Assembly: GCF_005144415.1 (NCBI RefSeq)
Contig: NZ_SWJE01000003.1
Coordinates: forward strand, 186,001-250,000
Length of the DNA stretch: 64,000 nucleotides
Direction of reading: 5' to 3'
DNA from: Trinickia terrae
Lineage (GTDB): Bacteria; Pseudomonadota; Gammaproteobacteria; Burkholderiales; Burkholderiaceae
The notes below the pieces were generated by a model. It did not search any database, was not told the DNA's origin, and saw only the letters and a list, made by a program, of their open reading frames with translations. Below, piece by piece: positions 10,328 through 23,233 of the stretch. Every line of letters starts with the position of its first letter. Position 1 is the stretch's first letter. The translations under genes were made by a program, and so were the position numbers.

Positions 10328-10374
10328 CCACTATACTTGGTGCCAGTCAGACGCACTTGCACAAGATCTTGTGT
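10328..10374 (+). promoter_or_regulatory. Tandem NrdR boxes upstream of nrdA
   Basis: Two 16-base palindromic sites, CCACTATACTTGGTGC at 10328-10343 and GCACAAGATCTTGTGT at 10359-10374. Both fit the NrdR consensus acaCwAtATaTwGtgt. Their starts are 31 bases apart, three helical turns, which is the spacing known for paired NrdR boxes. They lie 322 bases before the nrdA start, so the leader is long. NrdR is an ATP/dATP-sensing repressor of ribonucleotide reductase genes; its gene is not in this window. Confidence 0.87.
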
Positions 10375-10695
10375 CTCTGACCCGGCGGCACCCGGCCCTG
10401 AGCCCGGTGCCGCAAGCATTGCCAGCGTTAGCAATCAAAGAGGCGCTGCGATCAGGCAACCACTGCCGGCGCGGCATCATCAAAGAAGAAAAGCGCAATC
10501 GGGGAATGGTGATAATCAAGATGAAGAGCATCCACGCCGGATCTACGTTGTCTTGTTCCGTCTCCCATGCGGCCCTTTCGTTGGTTCGGCGCCGCCGTTT
10601 TTCTTCCCGCTATTCGTTCGCGCACAGGGCTGCGCGGCGAGTGTTTTAACCCGCGGGACTCTCCGCACCATCCTACAAGACCAGGAGCTTTGCAC
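10375..10695 (+). other. Long nrdA leader region
   Basis: About 320 bases between the NrdR boxes and the nrdA start codon. The frame of nrdA is open here up to 10567, but the implied residues do not resemble NrdA and there is a good ribosome-binding site (AGGAGC) only at 10683. I see no convincing small gene. It is presumably 5'-untranslated sequence and may also carry the promoter. Confidence 0.5.
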
Positions 10696-13719
<3,024 letters not shown>

Positions 13720-14188
13720 TCGCAGCCGAGCGCTAACGCACCCATGCGATGAGCCGAGCGGCGCGCAACACGAAGTCGAAGCGCGCCGCTCGTCGCGATC
13801 AGCAGTCAGCCGAAGTAACGAAGCGGCGAAAAGTCTGGCGCAACTCAAGAAGCCGACGCAGCGCGGCACCGAATCTTTGAACTTCGACGAGCCGCTGGGA
13901 CCCTAACGATAAGGACTCGGCAACACATCGACTGACGTTGCTCGACGCTCGTCGAAGTGCGTGCTCAAGGGTATCGGAAACACCGCGCTTCGATACCCGC
14001 TCGAGGATGTGAAGCACCTCTAAGACTCACGCTTCGAACACATCATGCGAAGCGATGAACACAACGCGAAGATCAAAGTGTTGTATGTAGGTCGCAACGC
14101 GAATCGAAAACAGGATTTTTCGTGAGCGAACCCTTTTATCGCTAACGAAAAGATGGTACAAACCGTTCTAAATTGATGGTGAGAATTT
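13720..14188 (+). other. Structured nrdA-nrdB intergenic region
   Basis: No convincing gene is present in these 469 bases. Three inverted repeats are visible: 13756-13766 with 13781-13791 (GAGCGGCGCGC), 13881-13892 with 13947-13958 (ACTTCGACGAGC), and 13969-13976 with 13991-13998 (GGGTATCG). None is followed by a T run. The last 100 bases are AT-richer and probably contain an nrdB promoter. No NrdR box pair was recognised here. Confidence 0.55.
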
Positions 14189-15421
14189 ATGCTCAACTGG
14201 GATGACGAGATCACTGCCGTAACTCCCTCGAGCGGTTCGCAACACAACGCGTTGCGCAACCCCGCGGGAACGGCTGTCGGAGTGCAAGCAGTGACGCGCG
14301 CCGCCACTCAAGCTCCCTCGGCGATGGATGTTTTCGCAGGCGACCTCCCGGTCGCCCCGTTCTCGGGTGCTGCTCAGGCAGCGGCGCCGACCGGTGCTTC
14401 CGAAGCGCGCGTGAACGTCGCCGACAAGCGCATCATCAACGGCCAGACTGACGTCAATCAGCTTGTGCCGTTCAAGTACAAGTGGGCGTGGGAAAAGTAT
14501 CTGGCGGGTTGCGCAAACCACTGGATGCCGCAGGAAATCAACATGTCCCGCGACATCGCGCTGTGGAAGGACCCGAACGGCCTCACCGAAGACGAGCGCC
14601 GCGTCGTCAAGCGCAACCTCGGCTTCTTCGTGACGGCCGACTCGCTCGCCGCCAACAACATCGTGCTCGGCACCTACCGCCACATCACGGCGCCCGAGTG
14701 CCGGCAGTTCCTGCTGCGCCAGGCGTTCGAGGAAGCGATCCACACGCACGCCTACCAGTACATCGTCGAGTCGCTCGGTCTCGACGAGGGTGAGATCTTC
14801 AACGCGTATCACGAAGTCAAGTCGATCCGCGACAAAGACGAATTCCTGATTCCGTTCATCCACACGCTGACCGATCCGGCCTTCAAGACCGGTACGCTCG
14901 AAGCCGACCAGAAGCTGCTCAAGTCGCTGATCGTGTTCGCTTGCGTGATGGAGGGCCTGTTCTTCTACGTCGGGTTTACGCAAATTCTTGCGCTCGGCCG
15001 GCAGAACAAGATGACGGGCGCCGCGGAACAGTACCAGTACATCCTGCGTGACGAGTCGATGCACTGCAACTTCGGCATCGACCTCATCAACCAGATCAAA
15101 CTCGAGAATCCGCATCTGTGGACGGCTGAATTCCGCGAGGAGATCCGCGAGATCTTCAAGCATGCGGTCGACCTCGAATATCGCTACGCAGAAGATACGA
15201 TGCCGCGCGGGGTGCTCGGCCTCAATGCGTCGATGTTCAAGAGCTATCTGCGCTTCATCTGCAACCGCCGTTGCCAGCAGATCGGCCTCGACCCGCTGTT
15301 CCCGAACGAGGAAAACCCGTTCCCGTGGATGAGCGAGATGATCGACCTGAAGAAGGAGCGCAACTTCTTCGAGACGCGGGTTATTGAATATCAGACTGGC
15401 GGTGCGCTGTCCTGGGAGTGA
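14189..15421 (+). CDS. nrdB: Ribonucleoside-diphosphate reductase, beta subunit
   Basis: Class I radical-bearing R2 subunit, 410 residues, with a non-conserved N-terminal extension of about 70 residues. Metal ligands by motif are D151 (VTADSL), E182 and H185 (FEEAIHTH), then the Glu of VCMEGLFFY and the Glu and His of [10 protein letters not shown]. Tyr189 (HTHAY) sits where the radical tyrosine is expected. The motifs resemble Chlamydia R2 more than E. coli NrdB, but Chlamydia has Phe at the tyrosine position and Glu for D151. The C terminus [11 protein letters not shown] is the tail that docks to NrdA. Confidence 0.95.
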   Translation: MLNWDDEITAVTPSSGSQHNALRNPAGTAVGVQAVTRAATQAPSAMDVFAGDLPVAPFSGAAQAAAPTGASEARVNVADKRIINGQTDVNQLVPFKYKWAWEKYLAGCANHWMPQEINMSRDIALWKDPNGLTEDERRVVKRNLGFFVTADSLAANNIVLGTYRHITAPECRQFLLRQAFEEAIHTHAYQYIVESLGLDEGEIFNAYHEVKSIRDKDEFLIPFIHTLTDPAFKTGTLEADQKLLKSLIVFACVMEGLFFYVGFTQILALGRQNKMTGAAEQYQYILRDESMHCNFGIDLINQIKLENPHLWTAEFREEIREIFKHAVDLEYRYAEDTMPRGVLGLNASMFKSYLRFICNRRCQQIGLDPLFPNEENPFPWMSEMIDLKKERNFFETRVIEYQTGGALSWE

Positions 15422-15794
15422 CCCGGCGCGTGCCTCGACAACGAAATTGATGGGGATGCCGGCGGCGAGAGCCCCGGCAGACAAGCAAGGAGCAGAAACG
15501 CCTGATGCAAAGCGTGCCCAGTGGCTTGGCGGTGCGATCCGCGGCCCACAAACATGACAGGCACTTTGCGAACCCTTCAGTGGGATGGGCAAACTTCCCC
15601 CCGGAAAAAGCCGGCGGCCGTGCTGCCGGCTTGATCAAACGATTGCCGGCAATCGAGAGCTGCCTGACGGCGCAAAAGCGCGCAGGAGAGCCCCTCGAAG
15701 CCGACTGGACTTGGCGTGCGGTGCCCGCGGGCACGGCGCGCCTTACCGTATTCATTAGCGTAAGCAAGCGGGAAGCGCGTACGCCGATGAATAG
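15422..15794. other. nrdB-histone intergenic region
   Basis: About 370 bases without a gene I can support. A 113-codon open frame at 15505-15846 lacks a convincing ribosome-binding site and any recognisable domain. A small palindrome, GTGCCCGCGGGCAC, is present near 15720. Confidence 0.45.
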
Positions 15795-15844
15795 CCCGCT
15801 TCGCAGCGCACGCCTTGATAAGCGTGCAGCGGGAAGCGGGTTTT
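15795..15844 (+). terminator. Strong hairpin with T run upstream of the histone-like gene
   Basis: The left arm CCCGCTTCGCAGCGCACGC pairs with GCGTGCAGCGGGAAGCGGG with few mismatches and is followed by TTTT. It can end transcripts coming from nrdB, or act as an attenuator in the leader of the histone-like gene that starts 55 bases later. Confidence 0.65.
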
Positions 15845-15898
15845 GACGAAGGGTGTAGTTTGAATTAACTCTCATCTGAAAACCTGAAGGAGAAAATG

Positions 15899-16504
15899 AT
15901 GGCACTCGCCAAGAAAAAACCTGCTGCTAAAAAAGCCGCGGCTAAACCGGCCGTGAAGAAGACCGCAGCGAAGAAGGCTGCTCCGGCCAAGAAGGCAGCG
16001 GTGAAGAAGGTTGCCGCCAAGAAGGTCGCGGTGAAGAAGGTCGCAGCGAAGAAGGTCGCGGTGAAGAAGGTCGCAGCGAAGAAAGTCGCGGTGAAGAAGG
16101 TCGCAGCGAAGAAAGTCGCGGTGAAGAAGGTTGCCGCGAAGAAAGTCGCCGTGAAGAAGGTTGCTGCGAAGAAGGCCGCACCGGCGAAGAAGGCTGCGGC
16201 TAAGAAGGCGCCTGCGAAGAAGGCTGCGGCGAAGAAGGCTGCGCCTGCGAAGAAGGCTGCGGCGAAGAAAGCTGCGCCTGCGAAGAAGGCTGCCCCTGCT
16301 GCCAAGAAGGCCGCCCCTGCGAAGAAGGCTGCTCCTGCTGCCAAGAAGGCTGCGCCTGCGAAGAAGGCTGCCGCCAAGAAGGCCGCTGCAGCGGCTCCTG
16401 CGCCTGCCGCTGCTCCCGCAGCGTCGACGGCTCCTGCTGCTACCGTGAAGACCGCGCTGAATCCGGCTGCTGCATGGCCGTTCCCGACCGGCAGCCGTCC
16501 GTAA
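15899..16504 (+). CDS. Histone H1-like lysine/alanine-rich DNA-binding protein
   Basis: A 201-residue protein made almost entirely of Lys, Ala, Val and Pro, in AAKK, VAVKK and APAKK repeats like the C-terminal tail of eukaryotic H1, Bordetella BpH1 and Pseudomonas AlgP. It should bind DNA nonspecifically and may compact the nucleoid. A core of about five decads AVKKVAAKKV (near residues 35-90) is followed by an Ala/Pro-rich half and a hydrophobic end (AAAWPFPTGSRP). Two adjacent ATGs exist (15896 and 15899); the second is better spaced from AAGGAG. Repeat number is likely variable between strains. Confidence 0.9.
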   Translation: MALAKKKPAAKKAAAKPAVKKTAAKKAAPAKKAAVKKVAAKKVAVKKVAAKKVAVKKVAAKKVAVKKVAAKKVAVKKVAAKKVAVKKVAAKKAAPAKKAAAKKAPAKKAAAKKAAPAKKAAAKKAAPAKKAAPAAKKAAPAKKAAPAAKKAAPAKKAAAKKAAAAAPAPAAAPAASTAPAATVKTALNPAAAWPFPTGSRP

Positions 16505-16564
16505 CAACTAGCGGTAAATCGGCACGTCGCGACGTGCCACGTTTGAGTAGCGCTACTCAAGCTG

Positions 16565-16599
16565 AATCCCGCCATCGGTTTCCGGTGGCGGGATTTTTT
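16565..16599 (+). terminator. Rho-independent terminator after the histone-like gene
   Basis: A 14-base stem (16565-16578 with 16582-16595, one G-T pair), a three-base loop and a run of T. Confidence 0.88.
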
Positions 16600-16752
16600 A
16601 TGTCGACCCGAGTTAGCGCTTTAGCGCTTACTTGGGTCCCATGCAGAGCTGGCGGACGAGGCTTGCGGGAGGAATGTTCGAGGTGTGCTTCGCCTGCCTG
16701 CGCGGCCGCCGAGGCGGCGCTTGCGCAAGCAGCCAAGAGGAGGGTGGGGCGA

Positions 16753-17232
16753 TCAGTGCGTGACGCGGGTAACGCCGCCGCTCGACAGCAGGCGGACGCG
16801 CTCGCCGGCCTGGAAGATTTCGCCGTTGGCGCTTTGGGTGATGGCGCGCAGGTCGCCGTTATCGAGCCGCACGGTGATTTCCACGCCGTTTTGCACCGCG
16901 ACGCCGTTTTCGACCGCGTTGCCCGCTACAGCGCCGGCGATGCCGCCGATGATAGCGGTGGCGATCGAGCCCTTGCCGCCGCCGATCGCGCTGCCAGCGA
17001 CGGCACCGAGCGCGCCGCCGCCGACCGCGCCGAGGCCGCTCGGCTGGCCGTTGTTCGAGCTGATCTTCACGGCGCGCACGCTTTCGACGGTGCCGAAGCG
17101 CACGGTTGCTTCACGCTGTGCCTGCGAGGACGTGTAGACGTCCGACGAGCTGCTGTTGTACGCGCAGCCACTCATCGCGAGCGAGCCAGCGAGCACCGTT
17201 GCCAGAACCACACGGGTCGTCGTTGTTTTCAT
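16753..17232 (-). CDS. Glycine-zipper outer-membrane lipoprotein (SlyB/Pcp-like)
   Basis: A 159-residue lipoprotein with a signal sequence ending in the lipobox MSGC (residue 22 is the lipidated Cys). The centre is a glycine-zipper double helix: GLGAVGGGALGAVAGSAIGG and AIIGGIAGAVAGNAVE. The C-terminal beta part is EITVRLDNGDLRAIT onward. This is the layout of SlyB/Pcp/OsmB-type envelope proteins, thought to sit in the outer membrane and affect its integrity. The stop is close to the convergent histone-like gene's terminator. Substrate or partner is unknown. Confidence 0.85.
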   Translation of the reverse strand: MKTTTTRVVLATVLAGSLAMSGCAYNSSSSDVYTSSQAQREATVRFGTVESVRAVKISSNNGQPSGLGAVGGGALGAVAGSAIGGGKGSIATAIIGGIAGAVAGNAVENGVAVQNGVEITVRLDNGDLRAITQSANGEIFQAGERVRLLSSGGVTRVTH

Positions 17233-17251
17233 TTTCTGTTACTCCACTGAA

Positions 17252-18190
17252 TTACTGCAGGCTGTATCTGAATGCCTGCCTGAATCGTTGATCGATTTCG
17301 TCGCGCGTAGGCGCGTAGTTTTGCGGTCCTTGCTGCTCGATCTTGAGCGCGCCCATCAGGCTCGCGAGACGGCCGGTGGTGGCCCAATCCAGCCCCTTCT
17401 CGATGCCGTACAGGAGGCCGCCGCGGAAGGCGTCGCCACAACCAGTCGGGTCGAGCACGCGTGCGGCCGGCACGACTGGGATCTCTTCGCAATGGCCTGC
17501 GTGATGAATCTGCGAACCGTGCTCACCGCGCGTGACGATCAGCGCTTCCACGCGGCCGGCGATTTCGTCGATGGACCAGCCCGTCTTGTTGCTGACGAGT
17601 TTCGCTTCGTAGTCGTTGACCGCCACGTAGGTGGCAAGTTCAATCATACGACGCAACTGGGCGCCGTCGAAGAGCGGCAAGCCCTGGCCCGGATCGAAGA
17701 TGAAGGGGATGCCGGCGGCGGCGAACTGCTCGGAGTGCTGGACCATCCCGTCGTAGCCGTCCGGCGCGACGATGCCGAGCTTGATGCCAGGTGCTTCGTC
17801 TGCGCGGTTCAGGTGCGATTCCATCATCGCGCCGGGGTGGAATGCGGTGATCTGGTTGTTGTCGAGGTCGGTCGTGATCATCGCCTGCGCCGAGTAAGTA
17901 TCCGGCAGCACGCGCACGTGCGCTTTCGAGAGACCCAGGCTGTCGAGGCGGTCGATGTAGAGCTGCGCGTCGACGGCGCCGAGCGTCGCCATGATGCGCG
18001 CGTCGCCGCCGAGCAGCTTCAGCGCGTAGGCGATGTTGCCCGCGCAGCCGCCGAATTCGCGGCGCATCGTCGGCACGAGGAAGCTCACATTCAGGATGTG
18101 CACCTGCTCGGGCAGGATGTGGTCGCGAAAGCGGCCTTGGAAGGTCATGATGTTGTCGTAGGCGAGCGAGCCGCAGATCAGCGTGGCCAA
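17252..18190 (-). CDS. PfkB-family carbohydrate/nucleoside kinase
   Basis: A 312-residue sugar or nucleoside kinase of the ribokinase/PfkB family. N-terminal LICGSLAYDNIM, the central FGGCAGNIAYAL motif and the C-terminal anion-hole signature DPTGCGDAFRGG (Asp is the catalytic base) are present. The closest named group is adenosine-kinase-like, but the substrate cannot be fixed from sequence. I chose the TTG at 18190, with AAGGAA upstream, because the open frame to 18253 adds nothing family-like. It lies downstream of tpx on the same strand. Confidence 0.87.
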   Translation of the reverse strand: MATLICGSLAYDNIMTFQGRFRDHILPEQVHILNVSFLVPTMRREFGGCAGNIAYALKLLGGDARIMATLGAVDAQLYIDRLDSLGLSKAHVRVLPDTYSAQAMITTDLDNNQITAFHPGAMMESHLNRADEAPGIKLGIVAPDGYDGMVQHSEQFAAAGIPFIFDPGQGLPLFDGAQLRRMIELATYVAVNDYEAKLVSNKTGWSIDEIAGRVEALIVTRGEHGSQIHHAGHCEEIPVVPAARVLDPTGCGDAFRGGLLYGIEKGLDWATTGRLASLMGALKIEQQGPQNYAPTRDEIDQRFRQAFRYSLQ

Positions 18191-18296
18191 AGCAGATTCC
18201 TTTCGATGAGTGTCGTGGGCAGTGTCGACGGCGATGCGCCCGGGACGATGCAAAACGCCGCGCGGAAGGCGCGGCGCCTTGTGAAGCGAACCCCGG

Positions 18297-18797
18297 TTAC
18301 TTCAGAGCGGCAAGCGCTGCGTCGTAATTCGGCTCGTTCTTGATCTCGTCGACGAGCTCGGCGTGCAGCACCTTGTTCTGCTCGTCCAGCACAACCACGG
18401 CGCGCGCTGTCAGACCGGCGAGCGGGCCGCTCGTGATGTCGACGCCGTAGGCCTTCGCGAACTCGTGGCCGCGGAAGGTCGACGCGGTCACGACATTCTC
18501 GATGCCCTCGGTCGTGCAGAAGCGCGACGCCGCGAACGGCAGGTCGCCCGAGACGACGATCACCGCCGTGTTGGCGAGCTTGGCAGCCGCTTCGTTGAAC
18601 TTGCGCGTCGAGGTGGCGCAGGTCGGCGTATCGAGGCTCGGCACGATGTTGAGCACTTTGCGCTTGCCGGCGAAATCGGCGAGCGACAGCGTCTTGAGAT
18701 CCTTGCCGACGAGCGAGAACTCGGGCGCTTGCTGTCCCGAGGCCGGGAATGTGCCATTGACTTCGATCGGGTTGCCACCCAGCGTGACTTGACTCAT
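18297..18797 (-). CDS. tpx: Thiol peroxidase
   Basis: Atypical two-Cys peroxiredoxin of 166 residues that reduces hydroperoxides with thioredoxin. The peroxidatic Cys lies in [11 protein letters not shown] (near residue 59) and the resolving Cys in SRFCTTEG (near 93). [15 protein letters not shown] is the usual N terminus. The frame is open further upstream to 19295, but the Met at 18797 is the family start. It may be co-transcribed with the PfkB kinase gene about 100 bases downstream. Confidence 0.95.
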   Translation of the reverse strand: MSQVTLGGNPIEVNGTFPASGQQAPEFSLVGKDLKTLSLADFAGKRKVLNIVPSLDTPTCATSTRKFNEAAAKLANTAVIVVSGDLPFAASRFCTTEGIENVVTASTFRGHEFAKAYGVDITSGPLAGLTARAVVVLDEQNKVLHAELVDEIKNEPNYDAALAALK

Positions 18798-18889
18798 GTT
18801 GTGCTCCGAAGGTTCGTCTGAGATTGATGCGATTGACTGCGAAGGGGGCGCGCCTGTCCATGTCGACGACCGGACGCGCTCGGCGTGCG

Positions 18890-20242
18890 CTACGGGTAAA
18901 AGATCTGAACGCGGAAATTGCTGGCGACGGCGCTGCCGGTATCGAGCCGCACGATCATCGTCTGAGTGCTGCGCGCGGGCAATCCGGCGGCGATCGGCGT
19001 GCCTGGGCGGACATAGTCCTGCGGCCACAGGACGCGCCGGATCGCGACGTTGTTCTTCTCGTCGAGCAGCGTGAGCTCCATCGCCGGGTACGCGAGTGCG
19101 ATGTTGTAGCGGTTGCGCAGCGGCACGCGCAACTCGAGCCGGTGCGGGCCGTCGACCTGGCGCAGCTCCGACGGTTCGACTTGCAAGCCGTCGATATCGC
19201 GCGGCGGCGAAATCTGGCAGCCGAGCTGCGCGCAAACTTGCACGAAGAGCGGCTGCGAGCTCGGCCAATACACCATCACCGTTTCGCGGCGCCACCAGGC
19301 GAGTTGCGCGACGAGCACCACAGCCAGCACGAGCGCGACGAGCGTACCCAGGATGCGCCAGACGATGCGGCTCGGCTCGGGAGCGCGCTCCTCGCGCGTG
19401 ACGACGAAGCTGCGCGCACTCGTGTCAGCGGGGGCGGCGGCGAACGGTTCGGCGAACGGTTTTTCGGCGGGAGATTGCGTCGCGGCCGGTTGAGCGGTGA
19501 ATGGCTCGGCGGCTGCAGCAGGCTCGTCCGCGGAGGGCTCGGCGGCGGGTGTGCCGAAATGCGGTTCGGGGTCGGCTGCCCAGGGAGCCGCCGATTTCGG
19601 CAACGTGGGTTCGGCTGCATGCGCAGACGCGGCGGTGGACGCGTACTCCTCGAACTCCGGGCGCGTCGCGGGACCGCGCCACGCAGTGAAGCTCGGTTCG
19701 CGCAACTCGGAGGATTCGGTAGACGAATCCGGCGCGCCGTGCGCCGCGTGCGCTTCGGCTGCGCGATCCGTTTCTTGCTCCGGCTCGCGCGCCGTTTCGG
19801 GTTTTATCGCGCCGGGCACCTCTACGTGCGGGCCGCTGACCGTATCGATGTCGTGATGTAGCGCCGGATCGATCTTCGCATCGGCTGCAGGCGCCCACAT
19901 GTCCCATGCGCCGGAGCCGAAGTTCGGCCCGCGACGCGCAGGTTCGGCAGGTTCGCCGGACGCCGCGGCGGTGTCAGGAGCAGGCGTGGCAGCGGTAGCG
20001 ATGGATTCGGCCGCAGTGGCGTGAGGAGCGTCTTGCGCTTCGGCCGGCATGTCGCGCGGCGCTTCAGCAGGCGCGCCGCCTTCTACGCGCTTCTCGCCGG
20101 TCTCGGCATCGACGAGATGTTCAGACGCATTGAATACGGACTGGCAATGTCCGCAGCGCACGAGTCCACCGCGCAGCGCAAGCTGCGTCTCTTGAAGACG
20201 AAAGACGGTTTCACAGTGGGGACAGCGCGTCGCAAGGAGCAT
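18890..20242 (-). CDS. Zinc-ribbon and DUF3426 membrane protein
   Basis: A 450-residue protein with three parts. Residues 1-40 form an MJ0042-type zinc ribbon (C7, C10, C30, C33). Residues 45-290 are an Ala/Pro/Glu-rich, presumably disordered linker. A single membrane helix at about 293-315 is followed by a C-terminal DUF3426 domain (about 325-450), likely outside the cytoplasm. No function is established. It is directly upstream of tpx and downstream of prmA and the acc genes on the same strand, an order common in Burkholderia. Confidence 0.88.
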   Translation of the reverse strand: MLLATRCPHCETVFRLQETQLALRGGLVRCGHCQSVFNASEHLVDAETGEKRVEGGAPAEAPRDMPAEAQDAPHATAAESIATAATPAPDTAAASGEPAEPARRGPNFGSGAWDMWAPAADAKIDPALHHDIDTVSGPHVEVPGAIKPETAREPEQETDRAAEAHAAHGAPDSSTESSELREPSFTAWRGPATRPEFEEYASTAASAHAAEPTLPKSAAPWAADPEPHFGTPAAEPSADEPAAAAEPFTAQPAATQSPAEKPFAEPFAAAPADTSARSFVVTREERAPEPSRIVWRILGTLVALVLAVVLVAQLAWWRRETVMVYWPSSQPLFVQVCAQLGCQISPPRDIDGLQVEPSELRQVDGPHRLELRVPLRNRYNIALAYPAMELTLLDEKNNVAIRRVLWPQDYVRPGTPIAAGLPARSTQTMIVRLDTGSAVASNFRVQIFYP

Positions 20243-20295
20243 AGTGAGCCGAATGGCGTGCGGGCCGGTGCGTAACGATAGCGATACGCACTATT

Positions 20296-21198
20296 CTAAT
20301 GGCTTTCCCGCCGCGTCCCGGCGAGACAGACCCAACCTTCGTGCTCGCGCCAGACGCCGATGTCGATCCAGGTCTCGTAGACGCGCGCGACTTCTTCGGC
20401 CTGCCGCGCGAGGATGCCCGACAGCGCGATGCGCCCGCCGGGCTTCACCTTCGACGACAGCATCGACGCCATCAGCTTGAGCGGATTCGACAGGATATTG
20501 GCGACGACGATATCGAACGGGCCGGCCGGGCACTGGTCGGGCAATCCGTAGATGACCTCGGCGCGATTGCGTTCGCTGTTGTGGCGCGCCGATTCGACCG
20601 CTTGGCTGTCGATGTCGATGCCGTACACCGGGTCGGCGCCGCACTTTTTCGCGAGGATCGCGAGGATGCCCGAGCCGCAGCCGTAGTCGAGCACCGATTG
20701 CCCTGCTTGCACCGAAGCTTCGAGCCATTCCATGCAAAGCCGCGTGGTCGGATGGCTGCCCGTGCCGAACGCGAGACCTGGGTCGAGCTCGAGCACGAGC
20801 GCGTCCGGATCGGGCGCGTCGTGCCATGACGGCACGACCCAGATGCGCTTGCCGATCGGAATCGGCTCGAACTGCGATTGCGTGAGACGCACCCAGTCCT
20901 GCTCTTCGACCTCACGCACCGAGAACTGCGGCGTGGCGGCGAGGCCGATCTCATTGGCCGCGGCGGCCGCCAGCACCCCGGGCTCCTGCTCGGGCGTGAG
21001 CAGCGCGACGACGCGTGAGCGCTGCCAGGCCGTGCGCTCGGGCGTGAGTCCGGGCTCGCCGAAAAGCGGTTGCTCGTCGGGCGTGTCCGCGTCGGCGTCT
21101 TCGACCGATACCGACAGCGCGCCCAGTTCGATGAGCGCGTCCGACAGCGCTTCCGCGTGCTCGCGATCGAGTTCGACGACCAGTTCCCGGTAACTCAT
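20296..21198 (-). CDS. prmA: Ribosomal protein L11 methyltransferase
   Basis: S-adenosylmethionine-dependent enzyme that methylates ribosomal protein L11. The 300-residue product has the family's N-terminal substrate-binding domain and a C-terminal class I methyltransferase fold with the SAM loop [13 protein letters not shown] (near residue 166) and a motif-IV-like [10 protein letters not shown] (near 232). [17 protein letters not shown] precedes the SAM loop, as in PrmA. Three bases separate it from accC upstream, so the two are almost certainly co-transcribed. Confidence 0.95.
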   Translation of the reverse strand: MSYRELVVELDREHAEALSDALIELGALSVSVEDADADTPDEQPLFGEPGLTPERTAWQRSRVVALLTPEQEPGVLAAAAANEIGLAATPQFSVREVEEQDWVRLTQSQFEPIPIGKRIWVVPSWHDAPDPDALVLELDPGLAFGTGSHPTTRLCMEWLEASVQAGQSVLDYGCGSGILAILAKKCGADPVYGIDIDSQAVESARHNSERNRAEVIYGLPDQCPAGPFDIVVANILSNPLKLMASMLSSKVKPGGRIALSGILARQAEEVARVYETWIDIGVWREHEGWVCLAGTRRESH

Positions 21199-21201
21199 TG
21201 C

Positions 21202-22569
21202 TTACGCTTCTTCCCTTGCGACTTGCTGTTTCGCGGCAAGCCGTTGCTCGAGATAGTGGATGCTCGTGCCGCCTTCGACGAACTTGCCGTCCAGCATCAG
21301 TTCGCGGTGCAGCGGAATGTTGGTCAGAATGCCTTCGACGACCATCTCCGACAGCGCGATCCGCATCCGGCTGATCGCCTGCTCGCGCGTGGCGCCGTAG
21401 GCGATCAGCTTGCCGATCATCGAATCATAGTTCGGCGGGACGAAATAGCCGTTGTACGCGTGCGAGTCGACGCGCACGCCCGGGCCGCCCGGCGTGTGCC
21501 ACGACGTGATGCGTCCCGGCGACGGGGTGAACTTGAACGGGTCTTCGGCGTTGATCCGGCACTCGATCGCGTGGCCGCGGAATTCGATGTCGCGCTGGCG
21601 GATGTTGAGCTTCTCGCCGGCCGCGATGCGGATCTGCTCCTGCACGATGTCGACGCCGGTAATCAGCTCGGTCACCGGATGCTCGACCTGCACGCGCGTG
21701 TTCATCTCGATGAAGTAGAACTCGCCGTTCTCGTAAAGGAACTCGAACGTGCCGGCGCCGAGGTAGCCCATTTTCTTGCAGGCGTCGGCGCAGCGGTCGC
21801 CGATGCGCTCGATGAGGCGGCGCGCGATGCCTGGCGCGGGCGCCTCTTCGATCACCTTCTGGTGGCGGCGCTGCATCGAGCAGTCGCGTTCGCCGAGCCA
21901 GATCGCGTTCTTGAACGAGTCCGACAGCACCTGGATCTCGATGTGCCGCGGGTTCTCGAGGAACTTCTCCATGTAGACCTGCGGATTGCCGAACGCACGG
22001 CCGGCTTCCTCGCGGGTCATGTTGACCGCGTTGACGAGCGCCGCCTCCGTGTGGACGACGCGCATGCCGCGTCCGCCGCCGCCGCCCGCGGCCTTGATGA
22101 TGACCGGGTAGCCGATCGCGCGCGCGATCTTGACGATCTCCTTCGGGTCATCGGGCAGTGCGCCTTCCGAGCCGGGCACGCACGGCACGCCGGTCTTGAT
22201 CATCGTCTGCTTGGCGGTGACCTTGTCGCCCATCATGCGGATCGTGTCGGGGCGCGGGCCAATGAAGGTGAAGCCCGACTGCTCGACGCGTTCGGCGAAA
22301 TCGGCGTTCTCCGACAGGAAGCCGTAGCCGGGGTGGATCGCTTCGGCGTCGGTGACTTCGGCCGCGCTGATGAGCGCCGGCATGTTCAGATAGGAGAGGT
22401 TCGACGGCGCCGGCCCGATGCAGACCGCCTCGTCGGCGAGCTTCACGTACTTGGCTTCCTTGTCGGCTTCCGAATAGACGACGACCGTCTTGACGCCGAG
22501 CTCGCGGCACGCGCGCTGAATTCGGAGCGCGATCTCGCCGCGATTGGCAATGAGGATTTTTTCAAACAT
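21202..22569 (-). CDS. accC: Acetyl-CoA carboxylase, biotin carboxylase subunit
   Basis: ATP-grasp enzyme of 455 residues that carboxylates biotin on AccB in the first step of fatty-acid synthesis. Recognisable segments are [16 protein letters not shown], the glycine-rich ATP loop [12 protein letters not shown] (near residue 162), [20 protein letters not shown], and [14 protein letters not shown] with catalytic Glu and Arg (near 288-301). Length is normal. It sits between accB (133 bases upstream) and prmA. Confidence 0.97.
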   Translation of the reverse strand: MFEKILIANRGEIALRIQRACRELGVKTVVVYSEADKEAKYVKLADEAVCIGPAPSNLSYLNMPALISAAEVTDAEAIHPGYGFLSENADFAERVEQSGFTFIGPRPDTIRMMGDKVTAKQTMIKTGVPCVPGSEGALPDDPKEIVKIARAIGYPVIIKAAGGGGGRGMRVVHTEAALVNAVNMTREEAGRAFGNPQVYMEKFLENPRHIEIQVLSDSFKNAIWLGERDCSMQRRHQKVIEEAPAPGIARRLIERIGDRCADACKKMGYLGAGTFEFLYENGEFYFIEMNTRVQVEHPVTELITGVDIVQEQIRIAAGEKLNIRQRDIEFRGHAIECRINAEDPFKFTPSPGRITSWHTPGGPGVRVDSHAYNGYFVPPNYDSMIGKLIAYGATREQAISRMRIALSEMVVEGILTNIPLHRELMLDGKFVEGGTSIHYLEQRLAAKQQVAREEA

Positions 22570-22702
22570 AGCGTTATTCGACTCTTCGAAGGGCGCGGCG
22601 CTCGACCAAGATAGGGAACATGCGAGACGCGCCTCAGAGGATCGGCGGCGCGCAGCCTGGAATGGCGCGCCGGGCGGCTGGGGCGGGATGGAGCCCGCGC
22701 GC

Positions 22703-23167
22703 TTAGCCGATCACGAACAACGGCTGGCCGTATTCGACGGCCTGGCCGTTGTCGACGAGGATTTCCTTGATGACACCGGCCTTGTCGCACTCGATCTCGT
22801 TCAGGAGCTTCATCGCTTCGATGATGCAGAGCGTCTGGCCTTCCTTGACCGTGTCGCCCACTTGGATGAACGGGTCGGCGCCCGGCGACGGGGCGCGGTA
22901 GAAGGTGCCGACCATCGGCGACGTGACGACGTGGCCCTGCGGCGCGGCGGCGGCCGGAGCCGCTGCGCCCGCGGGCGCTTCGCTCGGTATGGCCGCGGCC
23001 GGTGCGGGAGCGGCGATCTGCGGTGCGTAGGAAGCGGACGGTTGCACGTAAACCGGCGGCGCATTCTTGACGATGCGAACCTTGCCCTCGCCTTCGGTGA
23101 CCTCCAGCTCCGAAATGCCGGACTCGGAGACGAGATCGATCAAAGTTTTCAGTTTACGAAGATCCAT
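22703..23167 (-). CDS. accB: Biotin carboxyl carrier protein of acetyl-CoA carboxylase
   Basis: A 154-residue carrier with an N-terminal domain ([20 protein letters not shown]), an Ala/Pro-rich mobile linker at about residues 40-75 and the C-terminal biotinyl domain with the biotinylation motif EAMKLLNE (the Lys is modified). The open frame reaches 23185, but MDLRKLK at 23167 is the family start and has AGGGGAA upstream. aroQ lies 66 bases upstream on the same strand, the common aroQ-accB-accC order. Confidence 0.96.
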   Translation of the reverse strand: MDLRKLKTLIDLVSESGISELEVTEGEGKVRIVKNAPPVYVQPSASYAPQIAAPAPAAAIPSEAPAGAAAPAAAAPQGHVVTSPMVGTFYRAPSPGADPFIQVGDTVKEGQTLCIIEAMKLLNEIECDKAGVIKEILVDNGQAVEYGQPLFVIG

Positions 23168-23233
23168 CGGGAATTCCCCTTTCAATGCGTGAAGTGCCGG
23201 CGCGAAGCCGGCGCTGAATTGGTGTTCTGGAAA

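Noticed and set aside
10371-10649. Short open frames in the nrdA leader, possibly a leader peptide
   Set aside because: The start overlaps the second NrdR box region and composition is not coding-like; no evidence beyond an open frame.
15505-15846. 113-codon open frame between nrdB and the histone-like gene
   Set aside because: No ribosome-binding site or domain, and its 3' half runs through the terminator-like hairpin at 15795-15844.
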